Positions 1-9,599 of a stretch of DNA of 21,726 nucleotides are shown here, in pieces. Source of the stretch: Larix sibirica (Eukaryota > Streptophyta > Pinopsida > Pinales > Pinaceae). Position 1 is the first letter of the stretch. Each line of letters starts with the position of its first letter. The notes beneath the pieces were generated by a model that was given only the letters and a program-made list of their open reading frames with translations, did not search any database and was not told where the DNA came from. The DNA is taken from assembly GCA_004151065.3 (NCBI GenBank), contig NWUY0300011135.1, positions 8,978-30,703 on the forward strand, in the 5' to 3' direction. The position numbers were made by a program, and so were the translations under genes.

Positions 1-304
1 GTTTCTTCTCTTTAGAATTATAAACAAGCATTTAAGTTGCTTTTATTTGGAATTATAAACAAAGTAATTTATTTTGTTTTATGCCAATCAAAACTTCTTT
101 GAAAATAGTTTTGATTTACATTAAATAAGTCACTTTTGTCATTAATTGACATGGAAGAATTTGGGCCATTTTAAGCATCAAAAGTTTGTCTTAATAATAC
201 TTGTGGCAATGCAACTTTTGATTAAATAGAAAAATAAGTCATCAAATATATATATATTTGTTTATAAAAATAAACAGCCATTATTTCACATTATTTAGCC
301 AATT

Positions 305-459
305 AATCTACATCTCTTAAATACACTTTTACATAATTAGAAAAAGTTAAAAACTAACATACCTCTTTTAAATAGATTAATTTAGACAAATAATCTACAT
401 CTCTAAAATACACGTTTACATAATTAGAAAAAGTTAAAAACTAACATACCTCTTTTAAA
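305..459. repeat. Two-copy tandem duplication, 87-bp unit
   Basis: Positions 305-372 recur almost exactly at 392-459, an offset of 87 bp. The shared core includes the run CATAATTAGAAAAAGTTAAA. Only two or three substitutions separate the copies, so the duplication is fairly recent. The first copy includes a spacer at 373-391 that is not repeated after the second. Confidence 0.9.
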
Positions 460-811
460 ACCATTAGCCTCACCTCTCTTTTGTATTTCAATGCACTTCA
501 GAAAGCAACATCTACATATTCTATGTTAGTTGAATCCTGACCTGACTCAGCTTTGGATACTACGCATAGGACAATAGAAGAAGCTCTAAATGAAACCAAG
601 GCATTTCCCATTTTGATTTCCACTAGAGTTAAAATACAGGATCATCGAATCATTTAAAAATCCTTTGTATTTGTTTTAATAAACATGTAGGACCTGCTCT
701 CGCATGCATAGGAGATTTTACCATTCACCCCTTGCCAACTTCTTTGCTGTATAGTTTTGTGGAGGGTAATTTTGAGAGTACCCTCAGTTCTTAGAAATTC
801 TAAGAGAAAAA

Positions 812-928
812 TCCTACGAGACTATGTGATACTCAAAAATTCATGAGGGGTTAGAGAAGACCTCTTGACGAGAATGTGTTATACTTGAAAATTCATGAGA
901 TCAGAGAAAATATCTCGACAAGGATGTG
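812..928. repeat. Diverged two-copy tandem duplication, about 50-bp unit
   Basis: Two neighbouring stretches share the order: a 'gatactcaaaaattcatgag'-like block (about 828 and 878), then a 'gagaagacctcttgacgaga'-like block (about 854 and 903), then 'atgtg'. Several substitutions and small indels separate them, so this is older than the other tandem duplications in the window. Confidence 0.6.
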
Positions 929-1044
929 GGTGGCTAATTAGCATGAAATTAAGTTTTTGTCTAAGCTTCACCAATTCAAAAAGAATAAAAACATTTTCAT
1001 GTAGTCTAACATAAAAACAACAATTGGGAAAGGTAGCTTCTCAC

Positions 1045-1830
1045 CATCAGAGTAAACGTGCTCCTGAAGGCTTCCATCGGGCATGAACTCATACACTAAG
1101 AGAATGTGATCATGGTATGCACAATACCCAATCAATGAAAGAAAGTATGGTGAATGGAGACATATTAGAACATCAACATGTTCAAACAAAGTAGCCATAG
1201 AATGTAAAGTCTTCACCTTATAACATAATCCAAAAAAATATGGCCATTTTCACCACTCTCAAACTCAAAATACATGCGTAATCACCATTGTATCTAAATA
1301 AACAATGAACCATCTACGGGTTGGGTTGGATGTTTCAGAGGCTCATTGAGACTTAGAAAATTAAGAGATAAACAAACAAAACTCAACACAAAATTGTTGT
1401 TCTCCTTGTTTGTTTGCTTGGTCAAGCTACTTGATAGCTACCTTACTACCATCCTCCAAGACTCCTTTATACACTGAGCCAAAGCCTCCATTCCCAATAA
1501 CATTGTTTAAGTTGAAATTACTCGTTGTTACTTGGAGCTGCTTGAATGTAAAGACTTGTGATTCTATTTGAGATGGCAAGTTCATCATAGGAGAGAGAAA
1601 TTGGTTTCCTGGTNCTGTAGAAAGCACATCCCTTGTTTGTTTGAAGTCTTAATAAAATAAACACATATCATAAACTTCATGCACAAAGATGGAATCCCAA
1701 AGTCAAATAAAGTACGTGGAACATACTTTCAGTGTCGAACCTCTTATTGACTTTGTTCCACACCAATAGTAGTTGAATGCCACCAACAATGCCACCATTG
1801 CAAGGGAAGGCCATGATCGGGTTTAATAAT
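1045..1830 (-). pseudogene. Receptor-like cytoplasmic kinase, N-terminal part, decayed
   Basis: This is a remnant of a plant Ser/Thr receptor-like kinase. Three exons can be read on the minus strand. Exon 1 (about 1830-1727) encodes a hydrophobic membrane-spanning stretch (LAMVALLVAF) and a basic juxtamembrane WNKVNKRFD. Exon 2 (1647-1388) holds VFTFKQL, the glycine loop [11 protein letters not shown] and the ATP-binding lysine of VAIK. Exon 3 (1216-1045) holds LHSPYFLSLIGYC and the hinge LLVYEFMPDGSLQEH. Splice signals fit: GT at 1726, AG before 1647, GT at 1387, AG before 1216, GT at 1044. Lesions: a TAG at 1427-1429 directly after VAIK, where the family usually has an amino acid before LDQA-KQG; a frame change inside exon 1 between the membrane segment and WNKV; and His where the alphaC Glu is expected. 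The start of exon 3 also looks longer than the family. No C-lobe is visible in 1-1044. An N lies at 1614. Kinase identity is firm; the subfamily (RLCK type with LDQA-KQGEEEF and HSPYLL motifs) comes from remembered family patterns. Confidence 0.85.
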
Positions 1831-2720
1831 TTAAAAACATATATCACAATTAATAAAAAAATCAGATTTTTTAATTAATATTGAATAATAATTTTTATAA
1901 TAAATATATTTTTTCCTTTAAATAAGAATAATAATTAAAACAATTCCAAAAAGTAAGTATCAAATTCCAAAATTCACATATTTAACTATCCAAAGAAATA
2001 ACAAACATCTAAAAAATTTAGTTGTAAAAATAATTTGATTAAAAACTACTTAACAAAGAGTCTCACGATTTATTACAACTTTATTTTTTTTTAAACATTT
2101 TTTAAACACGAGTATTACTTTAATCTTAAAAGATTTTACACTTTCATCTTAAAGATTCTTTCCTGGCTAATATTGTGGCACTACCCATGTATTAATCATT
2201 TAATGGGTCGAGCTTCGACGCTGGTTGAGCTCGGCTTGAAATGATAGGTTACATCGCTCATGCTATGATTTATTTTTGGCAATATCTCCAAAGCGAAATA
2301 AAATTTAGAACAAAAAGCTCAAGCTTGGTTGGGTTAGTTTTCATTTTCCATGTCGAAGAAATAACTTGAAATTTGTAAATTTTTTTAATAAAAATGCATC
2401 CTTTCCACGGTAGATTTTGGTTAAAAATACACATGAACAACTAAAAAGATGAAATTGATTATAGTTACTCAAAGTTCAAATTTTTCCATATTGAAGAAAA
2501 TAGCTTGAATTGAAATTGAGTCTTTGTTTTTTTGAAACTTTGGAAAGCTTGAAATGAAAATTTTCATTACAAAATGAACATGAAACTAACTGTATTTGTT
2601 ATCATTTTAAAGGAATAATTGGAAAGCAAAGAGAAAATAAAAGGCAGAAGTTTCTTGCTGGACACGCTTTTGATAAAAGAACTTTACAATAAACAAATTT
2701 TCGATTTTATTCTACCCGAA
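1831..2720. other. AT-rich spacer, no gene recognised
   Basis: No open frame of useful length, repeat array or RNA gene is seen. The composition is AT-rich with many homopolymer runs. If the kinase at 1045-1830 was once functional, its promoter and 5' exon should lie here on the minus strand. I could not identify a convincing upstream coding exon or TATA box. Confidence 0.5.
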
Positions 2721-2912
2721 GATTTGGAATTATCAGAAAAGATGACTGACTAGATAATCAAGAAAAATGTTTATTATTTCCGTGGCCACAATGCGTGTTC
2801 TTCATTTTAGGAACTGGAGATTTGGAATTATCACAAAAGATGACCGACTAGATAATCAAGAAAAATGTTTATTATTTCTAGGGCCACAATGCGTGTTCTT
2901 CATTTTAGGAAC
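2721..2912. repeat. Two-copy tandem duplication, 98-bp unit
   Basis: Positions 2721-2815 recur at 2819-2912, an offset of 98 bp, with only a few substitutions (for example TGACTGAC against TGACCGAC, and CCGTGG against CTAGGG). The short plus-strand open frame across it (2767-2949) is a by-product of the repeat, not a gene. Confidence 0.93.
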
Positions 2913-2949
2913 AAACAAAATAATAAAAAATACTCTAGGCAAAAGCTAA

Positions 2950-3840
2950 AAAACGAGGAGTATTTTTCCTTTCGAAATTGTTTGCTTCGTTGATTTTAAT
3001 AAGTCAGAATGGGTTCTATGTTTTTAAATAGCATCATCAAAATTGATTAAAAAAATGCATTTCCATGAATTATCTTGCAGAAAATATTCAATTCAGTGAA
3101 AGATCTGTGATGAAGAAAACTGTGTGCTATGTGAATGTCTAGAACAAGTGTTTTTTGGACTCAATATGTTGATAAAAACTGGTATGAATCTAATGCATTA
3201 TCAGACTCCTGTCGGTATGTCCATACTACTATTCTACAATCTTCTTCAACTCCATACATGTAATGAGATATATTTGTCTCAAGAGGCCTAAGAACACAAA
3301 CCCACATGTTCTAGAACTGCTCTGTGCTTTAACACTTCTGGACAAGCTATGGCAGAGATTTCCAGAACAGGATAACCCAATATCTAGGCCACACCATAGT
3401 GAAGCGAAGACCCAGAAATTGACGGTCTTCCCCAGAGACGAAGAGATCAATTTAGACATATCAATGGTGTCTGCTATAAAAACATGCCTACAGACCATTG
3501 AAAAAGAGTTATGTAATCTAAAAGAAATTAGCACAACCCCAAAATCAATTACCAATAGTTGTTATTTTAAGACCTCGATAAAGAGAAATAGATGCTCTTG
3601 AAACCATGGTTGAATGGATACCTACTGTATGGATCCCAAAAAAAATCAAATTATATCCAATAAACACACTAATTCACTTATTTAGCAGAGGAAATACATT
3701 CAAAGGATGCTTGGAAAACAAAATTGGAGCATTTCGGTAGAATCCATCCATTCTGGTGTTGAATTCCATCTTCATTTTACCACCATCGAAATGCAAAGAG
3801 CTACACTATACCCACATGGTTTATTTGCAAATAAACTGAA
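2950..3840. other. Spacer with two overlapping unexplained open frames (3229-3601)
   Basis: The stretch holds a plus-strand frame of 112 codons (3263-3601) and an opposite-strand frame of 108 codons (3229-3555). I recognise no domain in either. The plus frame has a normal mix of charged and aliphatic residues (ALTLLDKLWQRFPEQDNPI, then a Glu/Lys-rich AIKTCLQTIEKELCNLKE), so it might be an old exon, but I see neither flanking exons nor clear splice sites. The minus frame is Cys/Ser/Leu-rich and looks like a shadow. Around 3738-3768 there is a short match to the segmental repeat at 4090-4120 and 4888-4920, suggesting an even older repeat copy starts here. Confidence 0.3.
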
Positions 3841-4131
3841 ACAAGCATAAATGGTGTCCATTTCTGCAATACATAGGCATTTCTAATCCAAAAACTGCCG
3901 GCTATATTGAATCAAACATGGCTTTGTTGAGCTCCTGGGATTAAGAAAACCCACGGTTCTGTGCGTGGGTATCAATAAAATAGCAGATTCGGGCACCCAA
4001 ATGAGAGTTCTCTGTAGAAATCGCCCAAAGATTGAAGCTTTCGCATCGGAAATACTTGCTTCACAAGGCTAGAAGACGATGACCGGGGGAAGAATCCAAC
4101 CATTGTGGTGTTGCATTCCATGACACGAAAT

Positions 4132-4285
4132 ACCATAGCTAGAGACTTGAGTACACAAAAAGGCATAACTTCGGGGACACAAAATGCCATAGCCAGACCT
4201 GAGTACACAAAAAGGCGTAACTTCTGGGACATGAAATTCTATAGCCTACTTGAGTAGGCAACAGGGCGTAACTTCTGACACATGA
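4132..4285. repeat. Nested ~52-bp tandem repeat inside copy 1
   Basis: The block 'gagtacacaaaaaggc' followed by a 'taacttc' run and 'gggacac/gggacat' begins near 4149 and again near 4201, with a degraded third version near 4252. It therefore recurs at about 52-bp spacing, roughly five helical turns. Corresponding repeats occur in copy 2 near 4953, 5004 and 5048, so the array existed before the larger duplication. Confidence 0.8.
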
Positions 4286-4562
4286 TTGAAAATTGGTGGG
4301 TGGGTGCGGACATCAATGGCGGGTCTGACGAGAGTTTCGACACTTGGGAGGCCGTGAATTAAGAGATGAAACCACAAACAACCGATAAACTGCACGACAG
4401 GACAGGACGCGTGAACCACGAGCACAACCAAAATTGCTGAAACTTTTGGACATGTGGCAGCATTCTATTGGCTTAATGAGAGAGGAATCCAACTACAATG
4501 CAAAGGATGGTCTTTCATTGTTTGAACTCCTACGATGTAAAAATCATATATATAAAAGAAAA

Positions 4563-4566
4563 TATT

Positions 4567-4597
<31 letters not shown>

Positions 4598-4603
4598 TAA
4601 TAT
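4563..4603. repeat. Compound (ATATCT)n/(AT)n microsatellite
   Basis: Three ATATCT units run into about eight AT units between the two large duplicated segments. It creates the Ile/Tyr run in the short plus-strand frame at 4434-4733, which is therefore not evidence of a gene. An N lies shortly after, at 4646. Confidence 0.9.
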
Positions 4604-4936
4604 TAGTGAAGGGTATAAAGTGAGATTTATATCAAGGTATCAATTNAGCATAGATGGTGTCCATTTCTGCAATACACAGGCATTTCTAATCCAAAAACTG
4701 CCAGCTATATTGAATCAAACCTGGCTTTGTTGAGCTCCCAGGATTAAGAAAACCCACTGTTTTGTGTGTGGGTATCGATAAAAGTAGCAGATCCGGGCAC
4801 CCAAATGAGAGTTCTCTGCAGAAATCGCCCAAATATTGAAGCTTTCACATTGGAAATACTTGCTCTGCAAGGCTGGAAGACAATGATCGGGGGAAGAATC
4901 CAACCATTCCGGTGTTGTATTCCATGACACTAAATA

Positions 4937-5070
4937 CCATAGCCAAAGACCTGAGTACACAAAAAGGCGTAACTTCGGGGACACAGAATGCCATAGCCAG
5001 AACTGAGTACACAAAAAGGCGTAGCTTTTGGGACATGAAATGCTATAGGGCGTAACTTCTGACACATGAT
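4937..5070. repeat. Nested ~52-bp tandem repeat inside copy 2
   Basis: This is the copy 2 counterpart of the array at 4132-4285. 'GAGTACACAAAAAGGCGTA' starts near 4953 and 5004 (51-bp spacing), and a third, shortened version starts near 5048 ('gggcgtaacttctgacacat'). The third copy has lost the first half of the unit compared with the array in copy 1. Confidence 0.8.
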
Positions 5071-5190
5071 TGACAATTGGCGTTTGGGTGAGGACATCAA
5101 TGGCAAGTTTGACAAGAGTTTCGATGCTAGGGAGGCGCGTGAGAGGACAAGAAGCGTGAACCACGAGCACAACTAAAACTGCTGAAAATT

Positions 5191-5362
5191 TTGGATAGGT
5201 GGTAGCATTTATTGGCTCAATGAGCGAGGAATCCAATTAGTGCAGAGGATGGTCTTTCCTTGTTTGAACGCCATATTTGGATAGGTGGTAGCATTCTATT
5301 GGCCCAATGGGTGAGGAATCCAACTAGTGCAGAGGATGGTCTTCCCTTGTTTGAACACCTAT
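5191..5362. repeat. Two-copy tandem duplication, 86-bp unit
   Basis: 'ttggataggtggtagcat' begins at 5191 and again at 5277, followed in both by 'tattggc-caatg', 'gaggaatccaa', 'agtgcagaggatggtctt' and 'ttgtttgaac'. It repeats only the tail of the larger duplicated segment. A third related tail is at about 4449-4530 in copy 1. Confidence 0.9.
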
Positions 5363-5370
5363 GGCGTAAT

Positions 5371-6539
5371 TATTTTATATAAGGTTATATCATATTTATT
5401 TTTTTCAACATTTGAATTTTTATATACAGTTTAGTTTAAAAATAATAAAAACATTTATGATATTATTCGTACCGACCTATTGTATTTGGATCCTGGATTT
5501 AAAAAAATCTGGTGAATCTGTATATGGATACAGATCTAGATCCATATTTGAATCCTAGTAATTTATTTGATAAGCAACATCCTTCTTGTTACATTATGTA
5601 GCCAAAGAATGCGTGGGAAATGTGCCCTCTATTGGTGATTGGTTCAAAGGGCCTTCAACACTGCCAAAGGGCTTGAGAAATGCCCCCTCAATGTTGCTAT
5701 CCAAAACGACTTCAAATTAGTGCCCTCTTTATTTCCCAAATGCTATCCAAATCTATCTCATAAGTGTGCCCTCTGTTGCTATAGATGCTTCTCGGATTAT
5801 ATGCCTCGTTGTTGCCCCATAATTAATGATACAAATATGAAAACAACAAAGAAGAGGGAGATAAAAAACAACCTAATAGTTTAATGATTAGATGATTTGG
5901 ACCTCTTTTCCAACCATTTTCCCCTAAAAATCTGACAGGAATTGTTGGAATCGCATATATAAGGTGTTGATATTACACAGTCGAGGTGGAACAAAGGTTT
6001 TTAAGGGGAATTGAATCCATTTTTGCAATAAAAAATGGATTCTAAACAATGAAAAGTTATGATCTGGCAAAATATTAGATCCCCGGATTTAGTCAATAAT
6101 GGTCAGAAAATTCAAAATCGTATAATCTTTAGACAACTCCAAAAAACTACATATCATCTTCTTGCATGTCATTGTTCAGTAGGTAAGAATCTACCTTGGG
6201 AAGTGTGCCCAAAAATCCTTCATGAAATTACTACTTTTCTAGTAGGTACAAGTTGAAAAATATCCTTGAAATCTAATCTAGGATTGCCTTTTGTTCATTT
6301 GCAAGTTTAGGGGTTAACAATGTTGAGTTTAACACTTGGGCACAAAATCTGGTCTTAACAACGGCTCCACATGGAGACAAAATACCCTTGTGGGATGTTG
6401 AGAATCCTAGAAATTTGGGTGTTGAATAATCTTGAATAGTGATATCTTGGAAACAAATGAATCACTCAAATCAACCCCCTAGGCATAAATTTTGGACTTT
6501 GAGACTCGAGACATACAACACATAGCATGAAAATTGACC
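5371..6539. other. Spacer without a recognisable gene
   Basis: Short plus-strand frames at 5639-5884 (81 codons, Cys-rich tail) and 6059-6256 (65 codons) show no motif I know. Around 5615-5780 there is a loose recurrence of 'gtgccctct' and 'aatgctatcc', which suggests an old short repeat. The segment 6300-6539 lies just beyond the end of LINE element B and has no readable LINE protein in any minus-strand frame, so it probably is the sequence flanking that fragment. Confidence 0.45.
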
Positions 6540-6849
6540 TGGTTTCTATAGGTTCCTTAAGAGAAAGCTAAAACATTTCTTTCGAATTTTGTTTAAGATA
6601 CCTTAGGAATCTTAGCAATAGTCATCCAATAAACATGAATGCTCTCTAGGACTTGCCTTTTTCAAGACTAATCTTCTTCCACGAGATAACTATCTATTAC
6701 CGAAGACAAATATTCTAGCTTTTAACTTGTTATATAACCATATCTAGTCCTCAAAGTAATAACTATTTGGTTTTAAATGAAATCCAAGATATTTCACCCC
6801 TTCATTCATGTCACAAAATTACATAGAAAGCAATATTCAACTTTAGTTT

Positions 6850-7620
6850 TTACTTTTTACCTCATTAGTGATTTTATTGGTCATGAGAGTAAACTTGTTC
6901 ATATTAATCACCATACTTTGGCTTTATGATAAAGTTCCAACAATTCCTTACTTTTTTTCAGCTTTCTAATTGAACCATGACCAAAGATCATAATATTATC
7001 TACAAAGAGATGTGTGGTATGCATAAAATTTGAGATATTAATCCCCTTTAGCTCTCCTTTACTACATGAATCTTTAATAGACATACTTAAAGCTTATGCT
7101 ACCAACATGCATAAGAAAGGAGATAATTAACAACCTTAGTATGCGACCTATAGAAGTTATATGAAGAACTCAAAAGGAGACCCATTTATCAACACTGCAA
7201 ATAAAACAAAAATAAGATAGCCCATGATTAAGTTCGTAGTCTGCATGTCCATACCCAGTTGAAGTAATATTAATCTGAGAAACAACCAATTGGCCCTACC
7301 GTTGGCCTTGGCTAGGTCAATTTTCTATATTGTTAAAGGTAACTTCCTTTTCTTAGCTTAATGCAATCCTTCTTGAGAATCCCCACTACATCATGTATTT
7401 GACGATTAAAGAAGAAACCAAGCTACTGATATGAGACACAACCTAATAGAATGCCCTTCAACCTATTAGTAGTGATTTTTTAGATCAACTTATAAATTAA
7501 AGTGAATGAAGGGATAGGTCTAAAATCACCAAAGGTAGCTGCACCTTGTTTCTTAGGAATGAGGGCCGCAAAGGTAGTATTGAGTGCCTCGAAAACTTTC
7601 CTTGAGTCCTTGATTCTTCA
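6850..7620 (-). pseudogene. Reverse transcriptase domain of element B, inactivated
   Basis: RT palm and fingers are read on the minus strand in changing frames. FRPIP (from FRPISLCN) lies near 7530, NRLKGIL near 7460, the motif A Asp at 7316-7318, and motif C at 6992-7003, reading VDN where VDD is needed. The motif C change alone removes a metal-binding aspartate; the stops add to it. Compare element A, where motif C still reads VDD. Confidence 0.8.
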
Positions 7621-8023
7621 ACACCTTCAAGAAGTTTATTTTCTATAAAATCAAAGAAAACCAAATAAAATTATGTCAGCACGCCATGTAATCCTGGGTT
7701 TTTCCCTTTTCTTTAAAGAATTTTAAGAAATAACTTCATCTCTTCGCTTGTAATATTAGCCTCCAAATCCCTATTCATTCTGTCAACTATAAGATTATTA
7801 AACAAATGTATTAAGATGGTTTTTCCCTTTTATTGATTTTCATAATTTTTCCTATGTTTGCATTTTTGGAATCTTGAAAGAATGCTTTAAGATGGAGTCT
7901 CTTGGCCTTTGCAATATCTCTAAAGGGATTTACTTTGGACCCATTTGGATGAAGTATCTCCCATATAATATTAATGTATCTTATGTGAATTGAAAATTTG
8001 TAAAAGAACTTTGGATTATTATC

Positions 8024-8365
8024 TCATTTCTTTATCGAAATGGCATTGCTTTTAAGCCTCCAAATAGTCTCCTCTTTAACCAACAAATCCTTTCTTTTGG
8101 CCTCTAGATATTTGAGGGATTGGGCTTCTTCATTTAAAACCATTCCATTATTATTGTTTTCAAAAAGGGCTTTGATCCCTTCCTCCACCTTGTTCAAGAA
8201 TTTTTGAGATTTTGCAACATACGCAGAAGCCCATTCCTTCATTACACTTTTAATTTGTTTGATGTTGTTTGCAAATTGTTTCATGGAAAAGTCCCCTAAT
8301 TGAGGATCCAAAGGCTGCAAATTTTTAATCACAAGGTCCTTAAACTCTTCTTCCAACAACCCCAT
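8024..8365 (-). pseudogene. LINE linker between endonuclease and RT (element B), open for 113 codons
   Basis: This is the longest open piece of element B. It begins EEEFKDLVIKNLQPLD, continues through a Lys/Glu-rich, probably helical segment (KQIKSVMKEW, then KFLNKVEEGIKALFE) and ends near KEETIWRLKSNAI, the conserved stretch just before RT in plant LINEs (usually followed by 'GDxNTxFFH'). Just downstream on the minus strand the family pattern continues as a broken 'KFSIHIR-YINIIWEIL'. The matching part of element A (about 11345-11010) is full of stops, so this piece is better kept in B. It is only part of a polyprotein and not a gene in its own right. Confidence 0.75.
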
Positions 8366-8398
8366 TGTTAAATTTTAGAGCACTTGGGGGCTTTTGAT

Positions 8399-8440
8399 AG
8401 TAGGATACCCTTGACTTGCCCCATCGAAGAAGCCCCAACG
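8399..8440 (-). pseudogene. First residues of RNase H, element A, cut off at the A/B junction
   Basis: WGFFDGASQGYPTI is read on the minus strand. This is the typical opening of the plant LINE RNase H (RVT_3) domain with the first catalytic Asp, where a 'CGxGGV' stretch should follow. Instead the next codons belong to the endonuclease-linker region of element B. The remaining RNase H catalytic residues (E, D, D) are absent from element A. Confidence 0.75.
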
Positions 8441-8559
8441 TCTTTTTTGATTGATACATGGTATTAGTAACACTCTGATAGACACTTCTTCGCAGAAAGT
8501 TTATGATCAACCCAAGCTAGTCTTACTTGATGTGTGTTACATGTGTGACGGTGACGATC

Positions 8560-9330
8560 GAATATTGAAATATCATCTAATTTCGGGATCACCAAATTCC
8601 ATAAACAAACAAACAAGAGAGAGCCTTATAAGTTGAAATTGTCTTATCAGTTAATTAATCGAAGACATAATCAACCAAATTCATGTTGACCCATTTTGAT
8701 TTACCAACTATAATTTGTGCTACACTATTTCAACCCTCTATAGAAAAGGGATAGGTCACGAACAAGTGGTCCCTCGATTCTTCACTACTTTTGCGAAGGA
8801 TACATATACTTGGCCCTATCTAGTTCCACTTTTGTCCATTATCCCAAGTTAAAATCTTATTAGCTAGGTCCAACCATAATAAATTATGGATTTTAAGGGG
8901 CAAGATAACTTTTAAACATTTCTCCATTTCCAAAGTCTCATTGCTACATTCTTCTTCAATTCTAGTTGCATATCTTAGCTTGATAGTGTAATCTATTGAA
9001 CTAAGATTTTTGGACCATTTAACTTGGTCCTCATTATTTAATTTAATTGCATTATGTTGTAGCAATTTGATGTATTACTCCCATTCTTATGCTTGTTATC
9101 CTTGCAAATTTAGGCTATCTGTTGTCTCCCACCTATTCCCATAAGTTTGTATTATCCATAGAAGTTGCATCCCACAAGTGATAAATCCTTTGATCGTGAA
9201 GCAATTCCAACAAGGATTTTGATGACTTGTAATTTCCGGTGACTCCAATCCATATGTCCTCTTTAATCATTACATTGCTACCACTGCCAATTTTCCATGC
9301 TACCCATTTACGTACGTACAACAAGGCATA
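8560..9330 (-). pseudogene. Post-RT region and zf-RVT domain of element A
   Basis: The minus strand reads YVRKWVAWKIGSGSNVMIKED and IWIGVTGNYKSSKSL (9324-9190), the conserved WxxGxGxxxxxxxDxWxG region after RT. It then reads LPLKIHNLLWLDLANKILTW and DN (about 8920-8850), the zf-RVT core. Further on, RDHLFVTYPFSIEG-NS and KALSCLFVYGIW (about 8790-8590) match the end of zf-RVT and the segment before RNase H. The zinc-binding Cys pattern is partly lost. Frames break several times. Confidence 0.82.
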
Positions 9331-9599
9331 CCAAGGATTTCTAGAGTAAAGAGAGTCCTTGAACCTATTTCCTTTCCACTCTAAACTAGTCCTCCATTAT
9401 CATCCCTCTTAGGTATTTGATTTTTATTACTCTTCCCCAGATCCCATCATTGTAAACCAACCTCCAAAGCCTTTTTGTTGCAAGTACCAAATTGAGGAGA
9501 CATATGTTCTTCAACCCCCACCCCTTTGCTTCTTTTGGTGTTGCAAATCTTTTCGAATTAACCAAGATAATTCCTTCCTATGGTCTTTTACCTTTCCAG

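Larger units (their letters stand above)
1..1044. other. AT-rich spacer with no recognisable gene
   Basis: No long open frame and no RNA gene is seen. If the kinase remnant at 1045-1830 were intact, its catalytic half (HRD and DFG motifs, activation loop) should continue here on the minus strand. I searched by eye for an HRDxKxxN-like segment and found none. The rest may lie beyond the window edge behind a long intron, or may be deleted. The stretch holds two diverged tandem duplications, at 305-459 and about 812-928. Confidence 0.6.
3844..5370. repeat. Segmental tandem duplication, two long copies plus one short piece
   Basis: Copy 1 (about 3844-4540) and copy 2 (about 4646-5279) share the same order of blocks. 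They open with 'atggtgtccatttctgcaat', continue through 'gagagttctctg-agaaatcgccc', an internal set of ~52-bp repeats, a conserved 'gcgtgaaccacgagcacaac' block, and end in 'ggatggtctttc-ttgtttgaac'. Copy 2 lacks about 60 bp near the middle. A third piece (about 5277-5362) repeats only the last 86 bp. Copies 1 and 2 are separated by about 100 bp that include a TA-rich microsatellite. I found no terminal inverted repeats, target-site duplication or encoded protein that would name it as a known mobile element. Confidence 0.85.
6540..8398 (-). mobile_element. LINE (L1-type) fragment, element B: linker and reverse transcriptase
   Basis: This is a decayed non-LTR retrotransposon segment covering the end of the endonuclease region, the linker and the RT. 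It aligns along its whole length with 9590-11378 of element A. It starts near 8398 with the conserved PPSALKFN-like residues that precede the linker and stops near 6540 after the RT thumb, so ORF1, most of the endonuclease, zf-RVT and RNase H are absent. RT blocks seen in pieces include FAALIPKKQGAATF and FGDFRPIP (about 7590-7510), NRQIHDVVGI, motif A KIDLAKANGRANW (Asp at 7316-7318, but YDR changed to NGR) and motif C FVDNIMIFGHG (second Asp changed to Asn at 6995-6997). Frames are broken by several stops and shifts. No active enzyme is possible. It differs by many substitutions from A, so it is not a recent copy of A. Confidence 0.85.

Noticed and set aside
1427-1435. A splice donor at AA|GTAGCT removing the TAG after VAIK
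   Set aside because: The bases after the TAG continue the kinase family pattern (LDQANKQGEQQF), so they are coding in origin and the TAG is a real stop in that frame.
4434-4733. Plus-strand frame of 99 codons
   Set aside because: Its middle is a microsatellite (Ile/Tyr run) and it crosses an N and a repeat boundary.
3844-5279. The two long repeat copies as LTRs of one retrotransposon
   Set aside because: Only about 100 bp separates them, with no PBS, PPT or coding DNA between, and the ends are not TG...CA.
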